DNA of 64,000 nt from Polyangiaceae bacterium (lineage in GTDB: Bacteria > Myxococcota_A > Polyangia > Polyangiales > Polyangiaceae): the NCBI GenBank assembly GCA_016929495.1, contig JAFGIS010000355.1:1-64000 (forward strand), written 5' to 3'. The translations under genes were made by a program, and so were the position numbers. Within the stretch, counting starts at the first letter, position 1. Each line of letters starts with the position of its first letter. The notes beneath the pieces were generated by a model, which was not told the DNA's origin, made no database searches, and saw only the letters and a list, made by a program, of their open reading frames with translations. Shown in pieces: positions 25,880 through 35,192 of this stretch.

Positions 25880-27565
25880 CTAGACGCGCCCCGGGGTCGC
25901 CTGCGCGCGCGGCAAGTGCACGGCGAACACGCTACCCACGCCAACGTCCGACGAGACCGCAACGAATCCAGCATTCTGCCGAACGATGCCATAGACCGCC
26001 GCCAGACCGAGCCCCGTGCCTTGGCCCGGCGGTTTGGTGGTGAAGAACGGTTCGAAGATGCGGGCCATGACGTCCGGCGCCATCCCCGCACCCGCGTCAG
26101 CAACCTCGACGCAAACGTACGGGCCCGGTGTAGCGTCCGGATGCTCCCTGCAGTCATCCGGCCCGATCTGGACCTCGCGGCTGCGCACGGTGAGGACGCC
26201 CCCGCTCGACATGGCGTCGCGCGCGTTGACGCACAGATTGACCAGGATCTGCTCGACCTGGCCGGGATCGACGTCCACGGGGCCGAGCGCTTCCGCCAAG
26301 TCGAACTCCAGCTTCACGTCGTTGCCCACGAGACGCAACAGCACGCTGTGCAGGCCGGCAACGACATCGTTGACGTTCAGGATCTGGCGGGCCACGTCCT
26401 GCTGCCGACCCATGGCCAAGAGCTGCCCCGTCAGACGCGAGCCGCTCTCGGCTGCACGTTGCAGCGAGTCGAGCAACTCTCCCTGGTCGCGGGACAGTGG
26501 CTTCGTTTGGCGCAAGAGTGTGGCGTTCCCCGAGATGCACGTCAGAAGGTTGTTGAAATCATGGGCCACGCCGGCTGCCAGGCGGCCGACGAGCTCGAGC
26601 TTCTGCACTTGGCCCATGCGCTCGCGGAACCGGATGCGATCCTGTTCCGCCTGAAGGCGATCGCTGATGTCACGCATGGCCACGATACGCAGAGTCCGGC
26701 CCATGTACTCGAGGCTGCGCCCATGCGTTTCGCCGGGAAACGTCGAGCCGTCGCGCCGGATCGCCGTGACCTGCAGCGGCACGTCGCCTCCTGCCGTCAT
26801 TCGTTCGTGCACCCGGACCCGCGACTCCTCGCTTAGCATGAAGTCGAGGCCGCGTCGGCCCAGCAGGTCTGCCGGACTGGCGTATCCGAAGATCTCGGCG
26901 AATCTCTGGTTTGCATCGATGATCACGCCGCGATCGTGGATCATCAGCCCCTCGAAGGCCGCGTCCGAGAGCGTTTGTGCGCGCAGGCCATTGTCGCGGG
27001 CGATCCGAAGCGCCCGTCGCATCTCTCGCTGCGCGAGGTACTGGGCCACGGCGATGACGGGAAAGAGGACCGCGCCCACGATCCACACTGAGGCGGGCGG
27101 GTCCGGAGGCGCGAAGTGGATGTAGCCTCCGGCCTCGGCGCGAAGCATGAGGTAGCCGAACGAAGCCGAGAGCAGCCCGACCGCCAGCGCAACCCGAAAA
27201 CCAAGCAACATGCCGGCCAGTACGACGACCAGGCAGTAGCCGGTCTGGTAGGCCTGGCTGTGCACCCCGGCGCTCGTGAGCGCCGTCACCGTCATGAACA
27301 GCCACAGCGCCCCGACCTGCAGACGAGACGCCCATCGGACATGGCCGGCTCGCATCATCCAGATGAGCAGGAAGTTGACGCCCTCGCCTGCCAGCGCCTG
27401 GATCGACACGCGAGGGACATTGGAGGGATGGCTGATGAGCGTGTATGTCCAGTAGGGGATCGGAACCAGCACCATCGACCACAGGACCACGTGCAGCAGA
27501 AAGGCCTGGTGGCTCTTGGCCTCGTCCTCGAAGACGGGCGGCACTAGGATCCTGGTTAGTTTCAC
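25880..27565 (-). CDS. membrane PAS-domain sensor histidine kinase
   Basis: About 561 residues from GTG 27565. Six or so hydrophobic segments (about 20-175), then a PAS domain (about 195-310: GVIIDANQRFAEIFGY), a dimerisation/phosphoacceptor region with LAAGVAHDFNNLLT (phosphorylated His) and an HATPase domain with N-box NLCVNARDAM, G1 VADAGAGM and G2 GTGLGLAAVYG. The HDFNN H-box is of the HPK4 type. No receiver domain or adjacent regulator, so it is an orphan kinase. A TTG at 27610 could start 15 residues earlier; GTG 27565 has GAGG upstream. Confidence 0.9.
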   Translation of the reverse strand: MKLTRILVPPVFEDEAKSHQAFLLHVVLWSMVLVPIPYWTYTLISHPSNVPRVSIQALAGEGVNFLLIWMMRAGHVRWASRLQVGALWLFMTVTALTSAGVHSQAYQTGYCLVVVLAGMLLGFRVALAVGLLSASFGYLMLRAEAGGYIHFAPPDPPASVWIVGAVLFPVIAVAQYLAQREMRRALRIARDNGLRAQTLSDAAFEGLMIHDRGVIIDANQRFAEIFGYASPADLLGRRGLDFMLSEESRVRVHERMTAGGDVPLQVTAIRRDGSTFPGETHGRSLEYMGRTLRIVAMRDISDRLQAEQDRIRFRERMGQVQKLELVGRLAAGVAHDFNNLLTCISGNATLLRQTKPLSRDQGELLDSLQRAAESGSRLTGQLLAMGRQQDVARQILNVNDVVAGLHSVLLRLVGNDVKLEFDLAEALGPVDVDPGQVEQILVNLCVNARDAMSSGGVLTVRSREVQIGPDDCREHPDATPGPYVCVEVADAGAGMAPDVMARIFEPFFTTKPPGQGTGLGLAAVYGIVRQNAGFVAVSSDVGVGSVFAVHLPRAQATPGRV

Positions 27566-28002
27566 GCCGACGCCTCGAGCCAACCCCGGCGCGGCGCTCC
27601 GCCGTCCCAATGGCGCCGTGGCTCGAGTTCACTATGGTACGGCGGATAGGGCCACGCCGAGCACACAAAAAACCTTGCGCCGCGTCCGAGCCCGGCCAGC
27701 GGCCCGGCACCGAGTTCGACACAGGCCTACACGTGAACGCCGACGGGCGCTGATGCTCCCCCGGCGTCCGTGCGGCATGGGGTCGACTGCCGGGACCCCA
27801 ACCTGCGTGGGTGAAGCCGAAGCATGGGTTGGGCGGCTTCGCGCCGCTCCGCGCGGCAGGTTCCCTCTGACCTGGTGCCGGACCAGCACCAGCCGAGGGT
27901 CCCGCATACAGGATCGCCCGGCGTGTCGTCGAGCGAATCGGACCAGGAGAGTTGGGATCTGGTCGGCCTCGGCCCGAACCACGAGCTACGACGATAGCAC
28001 GC
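27566..28002. other. intergenic region without recognisable gene
   Basis: About 440 bases between two minus-strand genes. Open frames here are Arg-rich and lack homology. A GC-rich imperfect hairpin sequence is at about 27841-27857. The promoter of the histidine kinase gene probably lies here. Confidence 0.4.
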
Positions 28003-29460
28003 TCAATCGCTGCGGTAGAATCCGGACTCGAACGCCTCGCACAGCGTTGGCTGCCATTCGGTCGCTGGGAAATCGCACGGGAACGAGATGCGCTCGGGCG
28101 GGGCGTCTGGTGAGAAGTAGATCCAGCGGTAGTAGCTCGTCTGAACGGGCAAATCGTAGCGGAGGATCCGATCATCCGCATCGCACTCTCGGACGCGCAC
28201 TACCAGATGTGCGCGCGTCGCCTCGAGGCGCACATGCCCGACGAAGTGCGAGCCCTGCCCGCCGACGTCCTCGAGCAAGCTGAAGAGCGCGGTCCCTTGT
28301 TCGTAGTAGATGACGTCGCTCTTGCAGGGCCCGTCGGAATTGACGCCCTGCAGCGCCAAGGCCGTCTCGTAGCCGTCGCCAGCGAAGCGGAGCCACTGGT
28401 GGGGGCTGCCGTTGAGCTCGGGGAAGTAGAAATCTCCGGTTTCGGGATCGAAGAACTGGCTGTCCGTGCCGTCGTCGCCGACCCAGAACCCCTGCAGCTC
28501 GGCGTAGGGGGGATCCTCACCGAGCACGAAGTCCGACGGCTGATCCGGCTGTGCGGGAGACCCGAGCGGCGCGCGATGAACGAGCATCAAATCGTAGGGA
28601 TGCGGTCCGCCGGTCGCCTGCATCGACCAGGTGCGGATGTGGCCGTACTCGTGCCATGCGTCACTCACCACGATATCGAGCGCTACCGGGTCGGTGCCCA
28701 GGTCGAGCGAGGTCGAGCCGCTGCAGTCCTGGACGTCGAGACGCCGCTCGGATGGACGGAGCGTGAGCGTCGCGCCCTCGAGCGCGGCGATCCCCACCGA
28801 CTGCTCGAAGTGCGTCACGTGTGCACAGCTCGCAGAGACCCCGGAGGCAAAATGGGCGAGGTAGTACGAGCCGTCGGGAGCGATCTTGAGCTGTACGCTG
28901 AAGCCCGAGGTCATGGAGAAGTCCTGGCCGTACGCGTTCGTGTAGTCGCCGGAGGAGGCACGGGTCTCTTGCCAAATCCCGACGAGCTGCGCGGGTACCG
29001 AGGCCTCGGGCGGTACCGATTCGGTGTCACCCCCGGCACCGCCGCGGCCGGCGTGGCCGTCCCCGGTTCGGGTGCCGCCCTCACCGAGACGGGTGGCGCT
29101 GGCCCCGGCCGAGGGGGCGCCGCCTCGGTTGGAGGGAGCGCCCGCGGCCGCATCGCGGCCGTCGGTCGGAGCGGCGCCAGAGTATCCCCTTCCGCTGTCG
29201 CCGTCCGGGACGACCGCCGGCGTGCCGCCGCCGACGGCGCTCGATTCGCCACCGACATCGTCGCTTCGAACGGCAGCCACGCCGCCTCCGCCCGCCTCGC
29301 CAGCGGTATTTTCGCTGCCGCCGTTGGGCTGGGCGGGACTCTGCCGAGCCCCGGCCGCCCCGTCTTCGGAAGCGTCGTCGCTCGCCTGGGTACAAGCGAC
29401 GAGCGCAGGGACGAGGAATGCGACCCAACGAGCGTTGAGGTGCAGGCTAGACATGCGCAT
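28003..29460 (-). CDS. large lipoprotein with Ala/Gly-rich linker
   Basis: 485 residues. Signal peptide with lipobox PALVACTQ. Low-complexity Ala/Gly/Asp linker about residues 25-150. The C-terminal ~330 residues are rich in aromatic residues and beta-type sequence (LVGIWQETRASSGDYTNAYG; LRFAGDGYETALALQG), with two similar Trp-containing starts (VGIW, LQGFW) suggesting two lipocalin- or DUF-like beta domains. No catalytic motif recognised. Surface-anchored or periplasmic role inferred. Divergent from the DUF4395 gene. Confidence 0.78.
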   Translation of the reverse strand: MRMSSLHLNARWVAFLVPALVACTQASDDASEDGAAGARQSPAQPNGGSENTAGEAGGGGVAAVRSDDVGGESSAVGGGTPAVVPDGDSGRGYSGAAPTDGRDAAAGAPSNRGGAPSAGASATRLGEGGTRTGDGHAGRGGAGGDTESVPPEASVPAQLVGIWQETRASSGDYTNAYGQDFSMTSGFSVQLKIAPDGSYYLAHFASGVSASCAHVTHFEQSVGIAALEGATLTLRPSERRLDVQDCSGSTSLDLGTDPVALDIVVSDAWHEYGHIRTWSMQATGGPHPYDLMLVHRAPLGSPAQPDQPSDFVLGEDPPYAELQGFWVGDDGTDSQFFDPETGDFYFPELNGSPHQWLRFAGDGYETALALQGVNSDGPCKSDVIYYEQGTALFSLLEDVGGQGSHFVGHVRLEATRAHLVVRVRECDADDRILRYDLPVQTSYYRWIYFSPDAPPERISFPCDFPATEWQPTLCEAFESGFYRSD

Positions 29461-29781
29461 CTTCCTTCGCCACAGCCGATCGCAGCTGCGCTTCCCGGTG
29501 TTGTGCGGCCCGTGAACGCGCCGTCAAGCCCGGACCTCGGCGCGCGCCCCGTCGAGCTTCGGGCTTGACGCCACGCACCCGAGCACCATGAGTCACGCCG
29601 ATGGCCAGCGGATGCGCGTGTAGCAGCTCATGTCCCGGGTGGAGGAGCCCCCTTCGATCCGGCGGCACTTGAGACGAACCACCGCCGCCATCGCAATTCG
29701 GAGCCCGCCGCCCACCAGGGTCGCGGGCTTTGGCGTCTCGCGGCCCCGGGCGGCGAGCTCCCACGACGGAGCCACAGAACA
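29461..29781. other. divergent intergenic region
   Basis: About 320 bases between the divergent lipoprotein and DUF4395 genes; must carry both promoters. No RNA gene, repeat or clear sigma-54 box recognised. Confidence 0.4.
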
Positions 29782-30273
29782 ATGACAAGAGGCAGCCCCT
29801 TGGGTTCCCAAACAAACGATCGCTCGGCGCGGGTCCTGGCCGCGTGCATCCTGGTGACGATAGCCGCTGCGTGGTCTATCGGCGCCCGCTGGGTACTACC
29901 CGTGCTCGCCGTCGGATTCGTGGTGCGCGCGCTGTGGGGACCGCGCTATTCGATGCTCGCACGGCTGGCATCGGCGGTCGCGAATCGCCTGGGGCCGGTT
30001 CGGCTGGTGTCAGCCGCCCCGAAACGATTCGCCCAGGCCATCGGCGCAGGGTGCCTGACCCTATCCTCGCTGGGCGGCTATCCGAGGGTCGGTTGGGCCA
30101 TCGGAGGCGCGGTGGCGCTGTTCGCTGCGCTGGAGGCGACGCTGGGGTTCTGCTTCGGCTGCTGGCTGTACGGAACGTTGGCAGCGAGAGGCCTGATGCA
30201 GCCGGACATCTGCGTCGACTGCGTGCGCCCTGCTGGCGGCGTCGACAGTCCTTCGTTGCCGTACTCCGATTGA
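29782..30273 (+). CDS. DUF4395 family membrane protein
   Basis: 163 residues with about four hydrophobic helices. GPRYSMLAR and the terminal GFCFGCWLYGTL (two Cys in FCFGC) match the DUF4395 family, often found fused to or next to thioredoxin/rhodanese-type or sulfur-handling proteins. Function unknown; the conserved Cys pair suggests thiol chemistry at the membrane. No operon partner nearby. Confidence 0.82.
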   Translation: MTRGSPLGSQTNDRSARVLAACILVTIAAAWSIGARWVLPVLAVGFVVRALWGPRYSMLARLASAVANRLGPVRLVSAAPKRFAQAIGAGCLTLSSLGGYPRVGWAIGGAVALFAALEATLGFCFGCWLYGTLAARGLMQPDICVDCVRPAGGVDSPSLPYSD

Positions 30274-30387
30274 TCAGGTCGTCGAAGGCAAACGGTCGAG
30301 AATGCGGCTCGCCTCGGCGCTCGCCCTCGGAGCGGGCCGCGTCCATGCCAGAGGCGCGGTCGCCCTCTCGACGGGCCGCACGGAGAT

Positions 30388-30906
30388 TCACTCCCCTTCG
30401 AGCCGAAACTCCGGGGTGTCGAACCAGAATCCGAGTCCCCCAACACAGTCCAGTTCCGCCTGGACGATGGCCTGGTGGCCCTCCTCGATCTCGACGAACC
30501 GCTCGAACAGCTGCCGTCCCTCCGCGTCGAGGGTGCGCACCATTTCCTTGTAGAAGTTGGCTGTCTCCACCTCCGCAGCCAACGCCTGCTTGAGGGCCTC
30601 CGTCTCGACGTCGTAACCCGGACGCGGCGCACCGGACACCTTGTGCTTGAGTTGCTCCACGCCGGCCGCGATCGCCGCACGACTCGGAATGGCCGTGCTG
30701 AGTTCCGCCACGGTCACTCTGCCGCTCTCGCGCCACTCGGTGAGTCGGTCGTGTAGGTACGCGATGTGCAGCTTCTCCTCGTCGCAGAGCGTGCTGAAGA
30801 CGCGCTGGGCTATTTCGTGCGTCGCAGCCCGCGAGGCTTCGAGATAGGTCCTGTGGACTCGTCCTTCGTATTCGAGCGCGGTCTTGATGGCTTGTTCCAG
30901 GTTCAC
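30388..30906 (-). CDS. ferritin-like/rubrerythrin-type diiron protein
   Basis: 172 residues from GTG 30906 (AGGTG upstream). Predicted four-helix bundle. Helix motifs ALEYEGRVHRTYLEA, CDEEKLHIAYL, EVETANFYKEM and IEEGHQAIVQAE carry the Glu and ExxH ligands of a ferritin-like diiron site. It lacks the C-terminal rubredoxin domain of true rubrerythrin. Probable role: peroxide reduction or iron handling in the cytosol. Single gene. Confidence 0.85.
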   Translation of the reverse strand: MNLEQAIKTALEYEGRVHRTYLEASRAATHEIAQRVFSTLCDEEKLHIAYLHDRLTEWRESGRVTVAELSTAIPSRAAIAAGVEQLKHKVSGAPRPGYDVETEALKQALAAEVETANFYKEMVRTLDAEGRQLFERFVEIEEGHQAIVQAELDCVGGLGFWFDTPEFRLEGE

Positions 30907-31092
30907 GCTGGAACACCTAGTACATCGGGCGCGCCGCCGCGAGGGGTGCGCCAGCGAGCGCGGAGCGCATCGTGGGCCGGCTCGCCGAGCGGGGAAGTCA
31001 GGCGTGTGGCGGCCGGAAGCGTCGATTGCGGGGCGAGGCGTGGCCGGGACCCTCGGATCCGCTGGCGCCCGAGCCGCGGGCACTCGAAGCCG

Positions 31093-31707
31093 TTATCCCT
31101 TCGTGATCTTCTGCCCTCGCATGACGATGTCGCGGCTGGCCTTGACGTTGATGTTGCCGGATCCCACGACGGTGATGTCCTTGCCGCGGATCTCGATGGA
31201 GCCGTCCTTCTTGAGAACGATGGAGGCCGCACCCGTGCGCAACGTCAGCGAATTCCCTGCCTCGATGACCGTATCCTTGCCCGTGCGCAGCACCAACGCG
31301 TCCCCCGCCTCGATGCTCACACCCTTGTGGACCGTGAGCGAGTGTGCACCCTCGATCCGCGTCTCACTGTCACCCGCTATCGACACGCGCTGTCTGTTGC
31401 CGATGGTGAGGGTCTGACCGCCGCCGATCGTCGTCTCCTGGTTGCCTCCAATGGAGGTCTGCTCAGCGCCGCCGATCGTCGTCGCGCGCGACGCGCCCAC
31501 CGCAGCGGTCTGGTTCTGACCGACGGACACCGAATCATTGCGATCGATCGTTGCGGACCGGTTGCCCGTCACGCGGACGACCTGATCCCCCGCCACGGTC
31601 GCCAAGGGCGTACCCGGGCCGCCCGGCTGCGGCGACCCGTCCCACGCCAAACACAATACGGTCAGTACCATGAGCCCGATGAGTCTACGGTCTGGTGTCG
31701 TTCTCAC
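31093..31707 (-). CDS. exported stand-alone VgrG-needle-like beta-helix protein
   Basis: 204 residues from GTG 31707 (GGAG 8 bases upstream). N-terminal hydrophobic segment (RLIGLMVLTVLCLAW) resembles a signal peptide. The rest is a run of short TIGGxxxTxIG-type repeats (TTIGGGQTLTIGN, TVHKGVSIEAGDALVL, SIVLKKDGSIEIRGKDITV), ending like the C-terminal needle of VgrG/phage gp5, a trimeric triple-stranded beta-helix. The N-terminal VgrG gp27/gp5 head domains are absent. It is not beside T6SS genes. Role unknown. Confidence 0.8.
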   Translation of the reverse strand: MRTTPDRRLIGLMVLTVLCLAWDGSPQPGGPGTPLATVAGDQVVRVTGNRSATIDRNDSVSVGQNQTAAVGASRATTIGGAEQTSIGGNQETTIGGGQTLTIGNRQRVSIAGDSETRIEGAHSLTVHKGVSIEAGDALVLRTGKDTVIEAGNSLTLRTGAASIVLKKDGSIEIRGKDITVVGSGNINVKASRDIVMRGQKITKG

Positions 31708-31790
31708 GATGACAGCTCCTGTTGCCTGGACGAACACGCAAGCGTAGCACGCGGGGCGATGCCGGCAGCGCGTGTCGATTGAGACAGCGC

Positions 31791-31986
31791 ACTCGACGAT
31801 GCGCACGCCGGCGCTCAAGAGCTTGGAACAGTAGGAGCGCGAGGCGAGTGTCACGAGCAGGCTGTCGGACTTGGCGGGCAGGAGCGGCCACACGTCCGCG
31901 CCGCGCAGGGCCCGTGATCGCCGCCAGGATGGCCTGGCTCGGGACGAAACACGGATTGGTGATCCAGACGCGCTCGCAGGCCAGGG
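31791..31986 (-). pseudogene. decayed fragment of cardiolipin synthase gene
   Basis: Reads closely like bases 40015-40214 of the intact cardiolipin synthase gene, same orientation. The minus-strand translation contains LPAKSDSLLVTLASRSY and, in another frame, ACERVWITNPCFVPSQAI, both near-identical to the intact protein. A 5-base deletion (GGCCGCGACCGTG in the intact gene, GGCCCGTG here) shifts the frame. Only about 65 codons of the C-terminal half remain, without either HKD motif complete. Confidence 0.9.
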
Positions 31987-32287
31987 CGCCCTCTCGATCG
32001 TCGACCGCTGAGCCGGACGGGACAGCACGATTCTGGATTCTGTTCAGTGCGACAAGGCAACCGAGGCACGTGTCGCGCCGCCCGTCCAGTCGAAGGGTTG
32101 CATTTGCAGAGCACGGTCTTCGACGAGATCGCCGCAGCTTGCGACTGCGCGACTTCCGGACGCCGCGCCAACGGCAGGGACGTCTGGAAAAGTGATGTAC
32201 CTGCCTGCCAGCCCGGATGGCCGCGGACGAAGACGATGAAAATGGGTATGGCTTTGGGGCCACGCCTGCTGTAGCATCACGCTCGCA

Positions 32288-33346
32288 ATGAGGTGCAAGA
32301 GGTCCGCGGCGGGCGCGGCAGGTATCTTTGTGCTCCTTCTTGGCGCATCGGGTCAGGCCCAGAATGCCGACAAGAGCGCAGCGGTCACGCTCTACGATCA
32401 AGCCCAGCAGCTCATGCAGCAGGGCCGCTATGAAGAAGCGTGCCCCAAGTATGCCGAAAGCAATCGCCTGGATCCGCAGCTCGGGGTTCTGCTGCACCTG
32501 GCTGACTGCTACGAAAAGGAGGGCAGGTTCGCCAGCGCCTGGGCGACGTTTCGCGACGCCGCCGATCTGGCGGATCGTCGAGCAGATGCCCGCAGTCTGG
32601 CAGCCAAGGACCGTGCCAGTGCGCTCGAAGGCCGGCTTTCTCGCTTGACCATTTCCGTGCCCCCCGAGTCCGCGGTTTCTGGGCTCGAAGTGGAGCGGGA
32701 TGGCACGACGATCGGTTCGGCTCTCTGGGGCACCGCTGTGCCAGTGGACCCTGGATCGCACACGGTGCGAGCTACCGCGCCTGGAAAGGTACCGTGGGAG
32801 TCGACGGTGGAGGTGACGGAGGTCGGAGCTGCAGCCGCCGTCACGGTGCCTGCGTTGGCCGACGCTCGTTCTGTCACGACTGGGACCCAGCAGGCAGTCG
32901 GGCACAACGCGACCTGGGAGTCGGGCGGCGACACGACCGCCGCGGGGCGGGGGTCGGGCCCGCAGCACCCGGGTGAGGAACGTCTCGTTTCGGGACCCAC
33001 CCAGCGCATCCTGGGCTATGTGGCAGGCGGACTGGGTGTGATTGGGGTGGGCGTGGGGATCGCGTATCTGGTCGAGCGCTCGGACGCACTCGATGACCGC
33101 GACGCAATCTGCCCGGCGTCGGTCGATTGCGCGCCCGGCGACCAGAGGAGAATCGACGAGTTGACGGATCGGGCACGGGACGCTTCGACGTTGGGCGCGG
33201 TCGGCTTGGTGGTTGGTGGTGCCCTGCTGGCTGGCGGAGCGGCGCTTGTCCTGACCGCGCCGGAGGACGGCGCCCGGCAAGGACTGATGGTGGCTCCGCT
33301 CGTCGGCAGGAGCGACGCAGGATTGCTGGTGAGGCAGGTCTGGTAG
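32288..33346 (+). CDS. TPR/PEGA-like envelope protein
   Basis: 352 residues. Signal peptide about 8-25 (AAGIFVLLLGASGQAQ). TPR-like helices about 30-110 (YDQAQQLMQQGRYEEACPKY, DPQLGVLLHLADCYEKEG), then a PEGA-like beta domain about 115-185 (VERDGTTIGSALWGTAVPVD). Two hydrophobic segments in the C-terminal half (about 238-258, 300-320). This architecture is common in Polyangia; the role is probably envelope assembly or scaffolding. Could begin the run of same-strand genes to 36922 (68 bases to the next). Confidence 0.78.
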   Translation: MRCKRSAAGAAGIFVLLLGASGQAQNADKSAAVTLYDQAQQLMQQGRYEEACPKYAESNRLDPQLGVLLHLADCYEKEGRFASAWATFRDAADLADRRADARSLAAKDRASALEGRLSRLTISVPPESAVSGLEVERDGTTIGSALWGTAVPVDPGSHTVRATAPGKVPWESTVEVTEVGAAAAVTVPALADARSVTTGTQQAVGHNATWESGGDTTAAGRGSGPQHPGEERLVSGPTQRILGYVAGGLGVIGVGVGIAYLVERSDALDDRDAICPASVDCAPGDQRRIDELTDRARDASTLGAVGLVVGGALLAGGAALVLTAPEDGARQGLMVAPLVGRSDAGLLVRQVW

Positions 33347-33414
33347 GCACAGACGCCAAGAGCCCGGACACGAGTCCGAGCTCGCTGGTGGGGCAACGGG
33401 TCGAGGGACACAGG

Positions 33415-34236
33415 ATGCGGGAACTCAGAATGAGACACAGAGCTATTCGTGGTCTGGTGCTGGGTGGCGCCGCGCTTGCGGGGATTGCCACCGCTTGCGG
33501 GGTCAGTGAACGCAGCGTGCGCGAGGCTGAGGGTGGCCACGCGGGCGTGGCCGCTGCCGCGGGTAGCCGATCCACAGAATCCAACGCTGGGACGGCTGGC
33601 ACTCCGTCCGGATCCGACACCGGGGGCAAACGTGGCAGCGCAGGCGGGTCGAGTGAGACCGGCGGCACAGCAGGCACCCCCTCCGAATCCGACACCGGGG
33701 GCAAACGCAGTGGCACGGGCGGGTCGAAGGCGACAGCTGGCGGCGCAGCAGGCACCCCCTCCGAATCCCATACCGGTGGCAAACGCAGCGGTACGGGCGG
33801 TTCGAAAGCAACCGGCGGCGGCACAAACCGCGCGGAAGGGGGCGAGGGAGGCGGAGCTCTGGTCGTTCCCACGGGCGGCGCGGGCGGCGCACCGTCGGGT
33901 GGCACGTCCGGCGAAGCAGGCAGCACCTCCGAGCCGACGGCGGGAGCACCCAACCCGGGAGCGTGCACCGACGGGGCCCGGCGTTGCGCCGGAGACACCC
34001 CAGAGAAGTGCGTGGATGGGCAGTGGGTCAAGCAGAAGCAGTGCAGCGGCACCACACCCGTGTGCAGCAACGGGATCTGCGGCGTGGCTCGCCTACGTGG
34101 CGGGCTCGTCACAGTCGGAGGCGCCATCAGCACAGGCACGATTCGCCTGGTCGACCACGGGTTCGAGTACCTGGCGCGATCCTGCGGCACGGTGAAAGAA
34201 GAGACGGTCTGCGTAGCGGGGGCAATTCGCCCATAG
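33415..34236 (+). CDS. lipoprotein with repeat-rich linker and Cys-rich C-terminus
   Basis: 273 residues. Lipobox GIATACGVS after a short signal peptide. The linker (about 40-175) contains three imperfect 25-26-residue repeats built on GTPSESDTGGKRSGTGGSKA. The C-terminal domain has ARRCAGDTPEKCVDGQW and CSGTTPVCSNGICG, a two-disulfide module frequent in myxobacterial surface proteins. GAGGGA precedes ATG 33415; ATG 33430 is an alternative. Only 14 bases before the first of three tandem paralogues, so cotranscription is likely. Confidence 0.75.
   Translation: MRELRMRHRAIRGLVLGGAALAGIATACGVSERSVREAEGGHAGVAAAAGSRSTESNAGTAGTPSGSDTGGKRGSAGGSSETGGTAGTPSESDTGGKRSGTGGSKATAGGAAGTPSESHTGGKRSGTGGSKATGGGTNRAEGGEGGGALVVPTGGAGGAPSGGTSGEAGSTSEPTAGAPNPGACTDGARRCAGDTPEKCVDGQWVKQKQCSGTTPVCSNGICGVARLRGGLVTVGGAISTGTIRLVDHGFEYLARSCGTVKEETVCVAGAIRP
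33595..33822 (+). repeat. imperfect 75-78-bp tandem repeats in lipoprotein linker
   Basis: Three consecutive units each encode a GTPSxSxTGGKR...GG peptide of 25-26 residues. The second and third units are closely similar at the DNA level, suggesting duplication by slippage or recombination. Confidence 0.8.
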
Positions 34237-34250
34237 GTCTTGGAGGTCCC

Positions 34251-35156
34251 ATGATGAACAGAAGACGCATTCTGGTCGGGCTGCTGGCAGCAGGGCTCAT
34301 CAGTGGCGGTTTCATTGCTGGTCGCGTGCTCGCGGCCGGGATCCCTGCCACAGGCGCGCTCACCTACTCGGGAGTGCTCGAAGGCGAGGACGGCAAACCG
34401 CTGACTGGAAAGCACACCGTCGAGGTCAAGTTCTGGGCCACCGAGAGCGGCGGAGACGAGGCGCTTTGCACCAACAACGGGGAGGAAGTCACCCTCGTCA
34501 ACGGGCGGTTCTCCGTGGCTCTGCCCGATGGCTGCACGGACGAAGTCAAGGCCAACCCGGATCTGTGGGTAGAGGTCAGGGTGGACGGTGCGTCGCTGGG
34601 GCGCGCCAAGGCGGGAGCGGTGCCGTTTGCGGTCGAGGCAGGCAACGGCGCTCCCATTGCCAGCATCGTCGCCAGCCTGCTCGACGAAACAGAATTCGCT
34701 GCCGTGCAGGGCCCCGGCTGGGTGCTCGCCGACGGGCGCGACGTGACGGGCTCGGCGTACCACGAGCTCGGCAAGGGCACGAACGTGCCGGACCTACGCG
34801 GCATGTTTCTGCGCGGGAAGAACAACGGACGGGAGGACGAGCTGGCCAATCCCGAGGGCGAGTTCGCGCTGGGCGAGGTCCAGGAAGCGCAGCTGGCACA
34901 GCACGGGCATTCGGTGACGGACCCTGGGCACGACCATCAGGCGCCCACTACGGACGGGAACACCGGCAGTGTCGAGGTGGCCAGTCCGACCTCGGGCGGC
35001 TTCGACTACATCTCCGCCGGGAGTCCCATGACTTCGTCCAACGATACCGGCATCACCATCGGCAACGCCTCCGCCACGAGCGCCGACCCCGCTGCCGTCG
35101 GAGACGAAACGCGCCCGCAGAACGTCACCGTCAACTACTTTATCCGTGTAAACTGA
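34251..35156 (+). CDS. exported constant-region protein with phage tail-collar-like C-terminus
   Basis: 301 residues. Signal-anchor (LVGLLAAGLISGGFIAGRVL), then a ~115-residue constant region shared with the next two genes (GALTYSGVLEG, LTGKHTVEVKFWA, VALPDGCTDEVKANPDLW). From about residue 145 the C-terminus is unlike the paralogues: VPDLRGMFLRGKN, LAQHGHSVTDPGHDHQ and ETRPQNVTVNYFIRV are the signatures of phage tail-collar domains. GGAGG lies upstream of the ATG. I infer a cell-surface fibre-like or binding protein; actual partner unknown. First of three tandem paralogues. Confidence 0.8.
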   Translation: MMNRRRILVGLLAAGLISGGFIAGRVLAAGIPATGALTYSGVLEGEDGKPLTGKHTVEVKFWATESGGDEALCTNNGEEVTLVNGRFSVALPDGCTDEVKANPDLWVEVRVDGASLGRAKAGAVPFAVEAGNGAPIASIVASLLDETEFAAVQGPGWVLADGRDVTGSAYHELGKGTNVPDLRGMFLRGKNNGREDELANPEGEFALGEVQEAQLAQHGHSVTDPGHDHQAPTTDGNTGSVEVASPTSGGFDYISAGSPMTSSNDTGITIGNASATSADPAAVGDETRPQNVTVNYFIRVN

Positions 35157-35192
35157 CCCATCACCGCACGCCGCTGCTGTTCGGAGGCTCCC

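Noticed and set aside
27632-27982. Minus-strand open frame of 116 codons
   Set aside because: Arg-rich, no homology, poor start context.
31093-31707. T6SS locus call
   Set aside because: Only the needle-like repeat is present; no Hcp, TssB/C, ClpV or full VgrG seen in the window.
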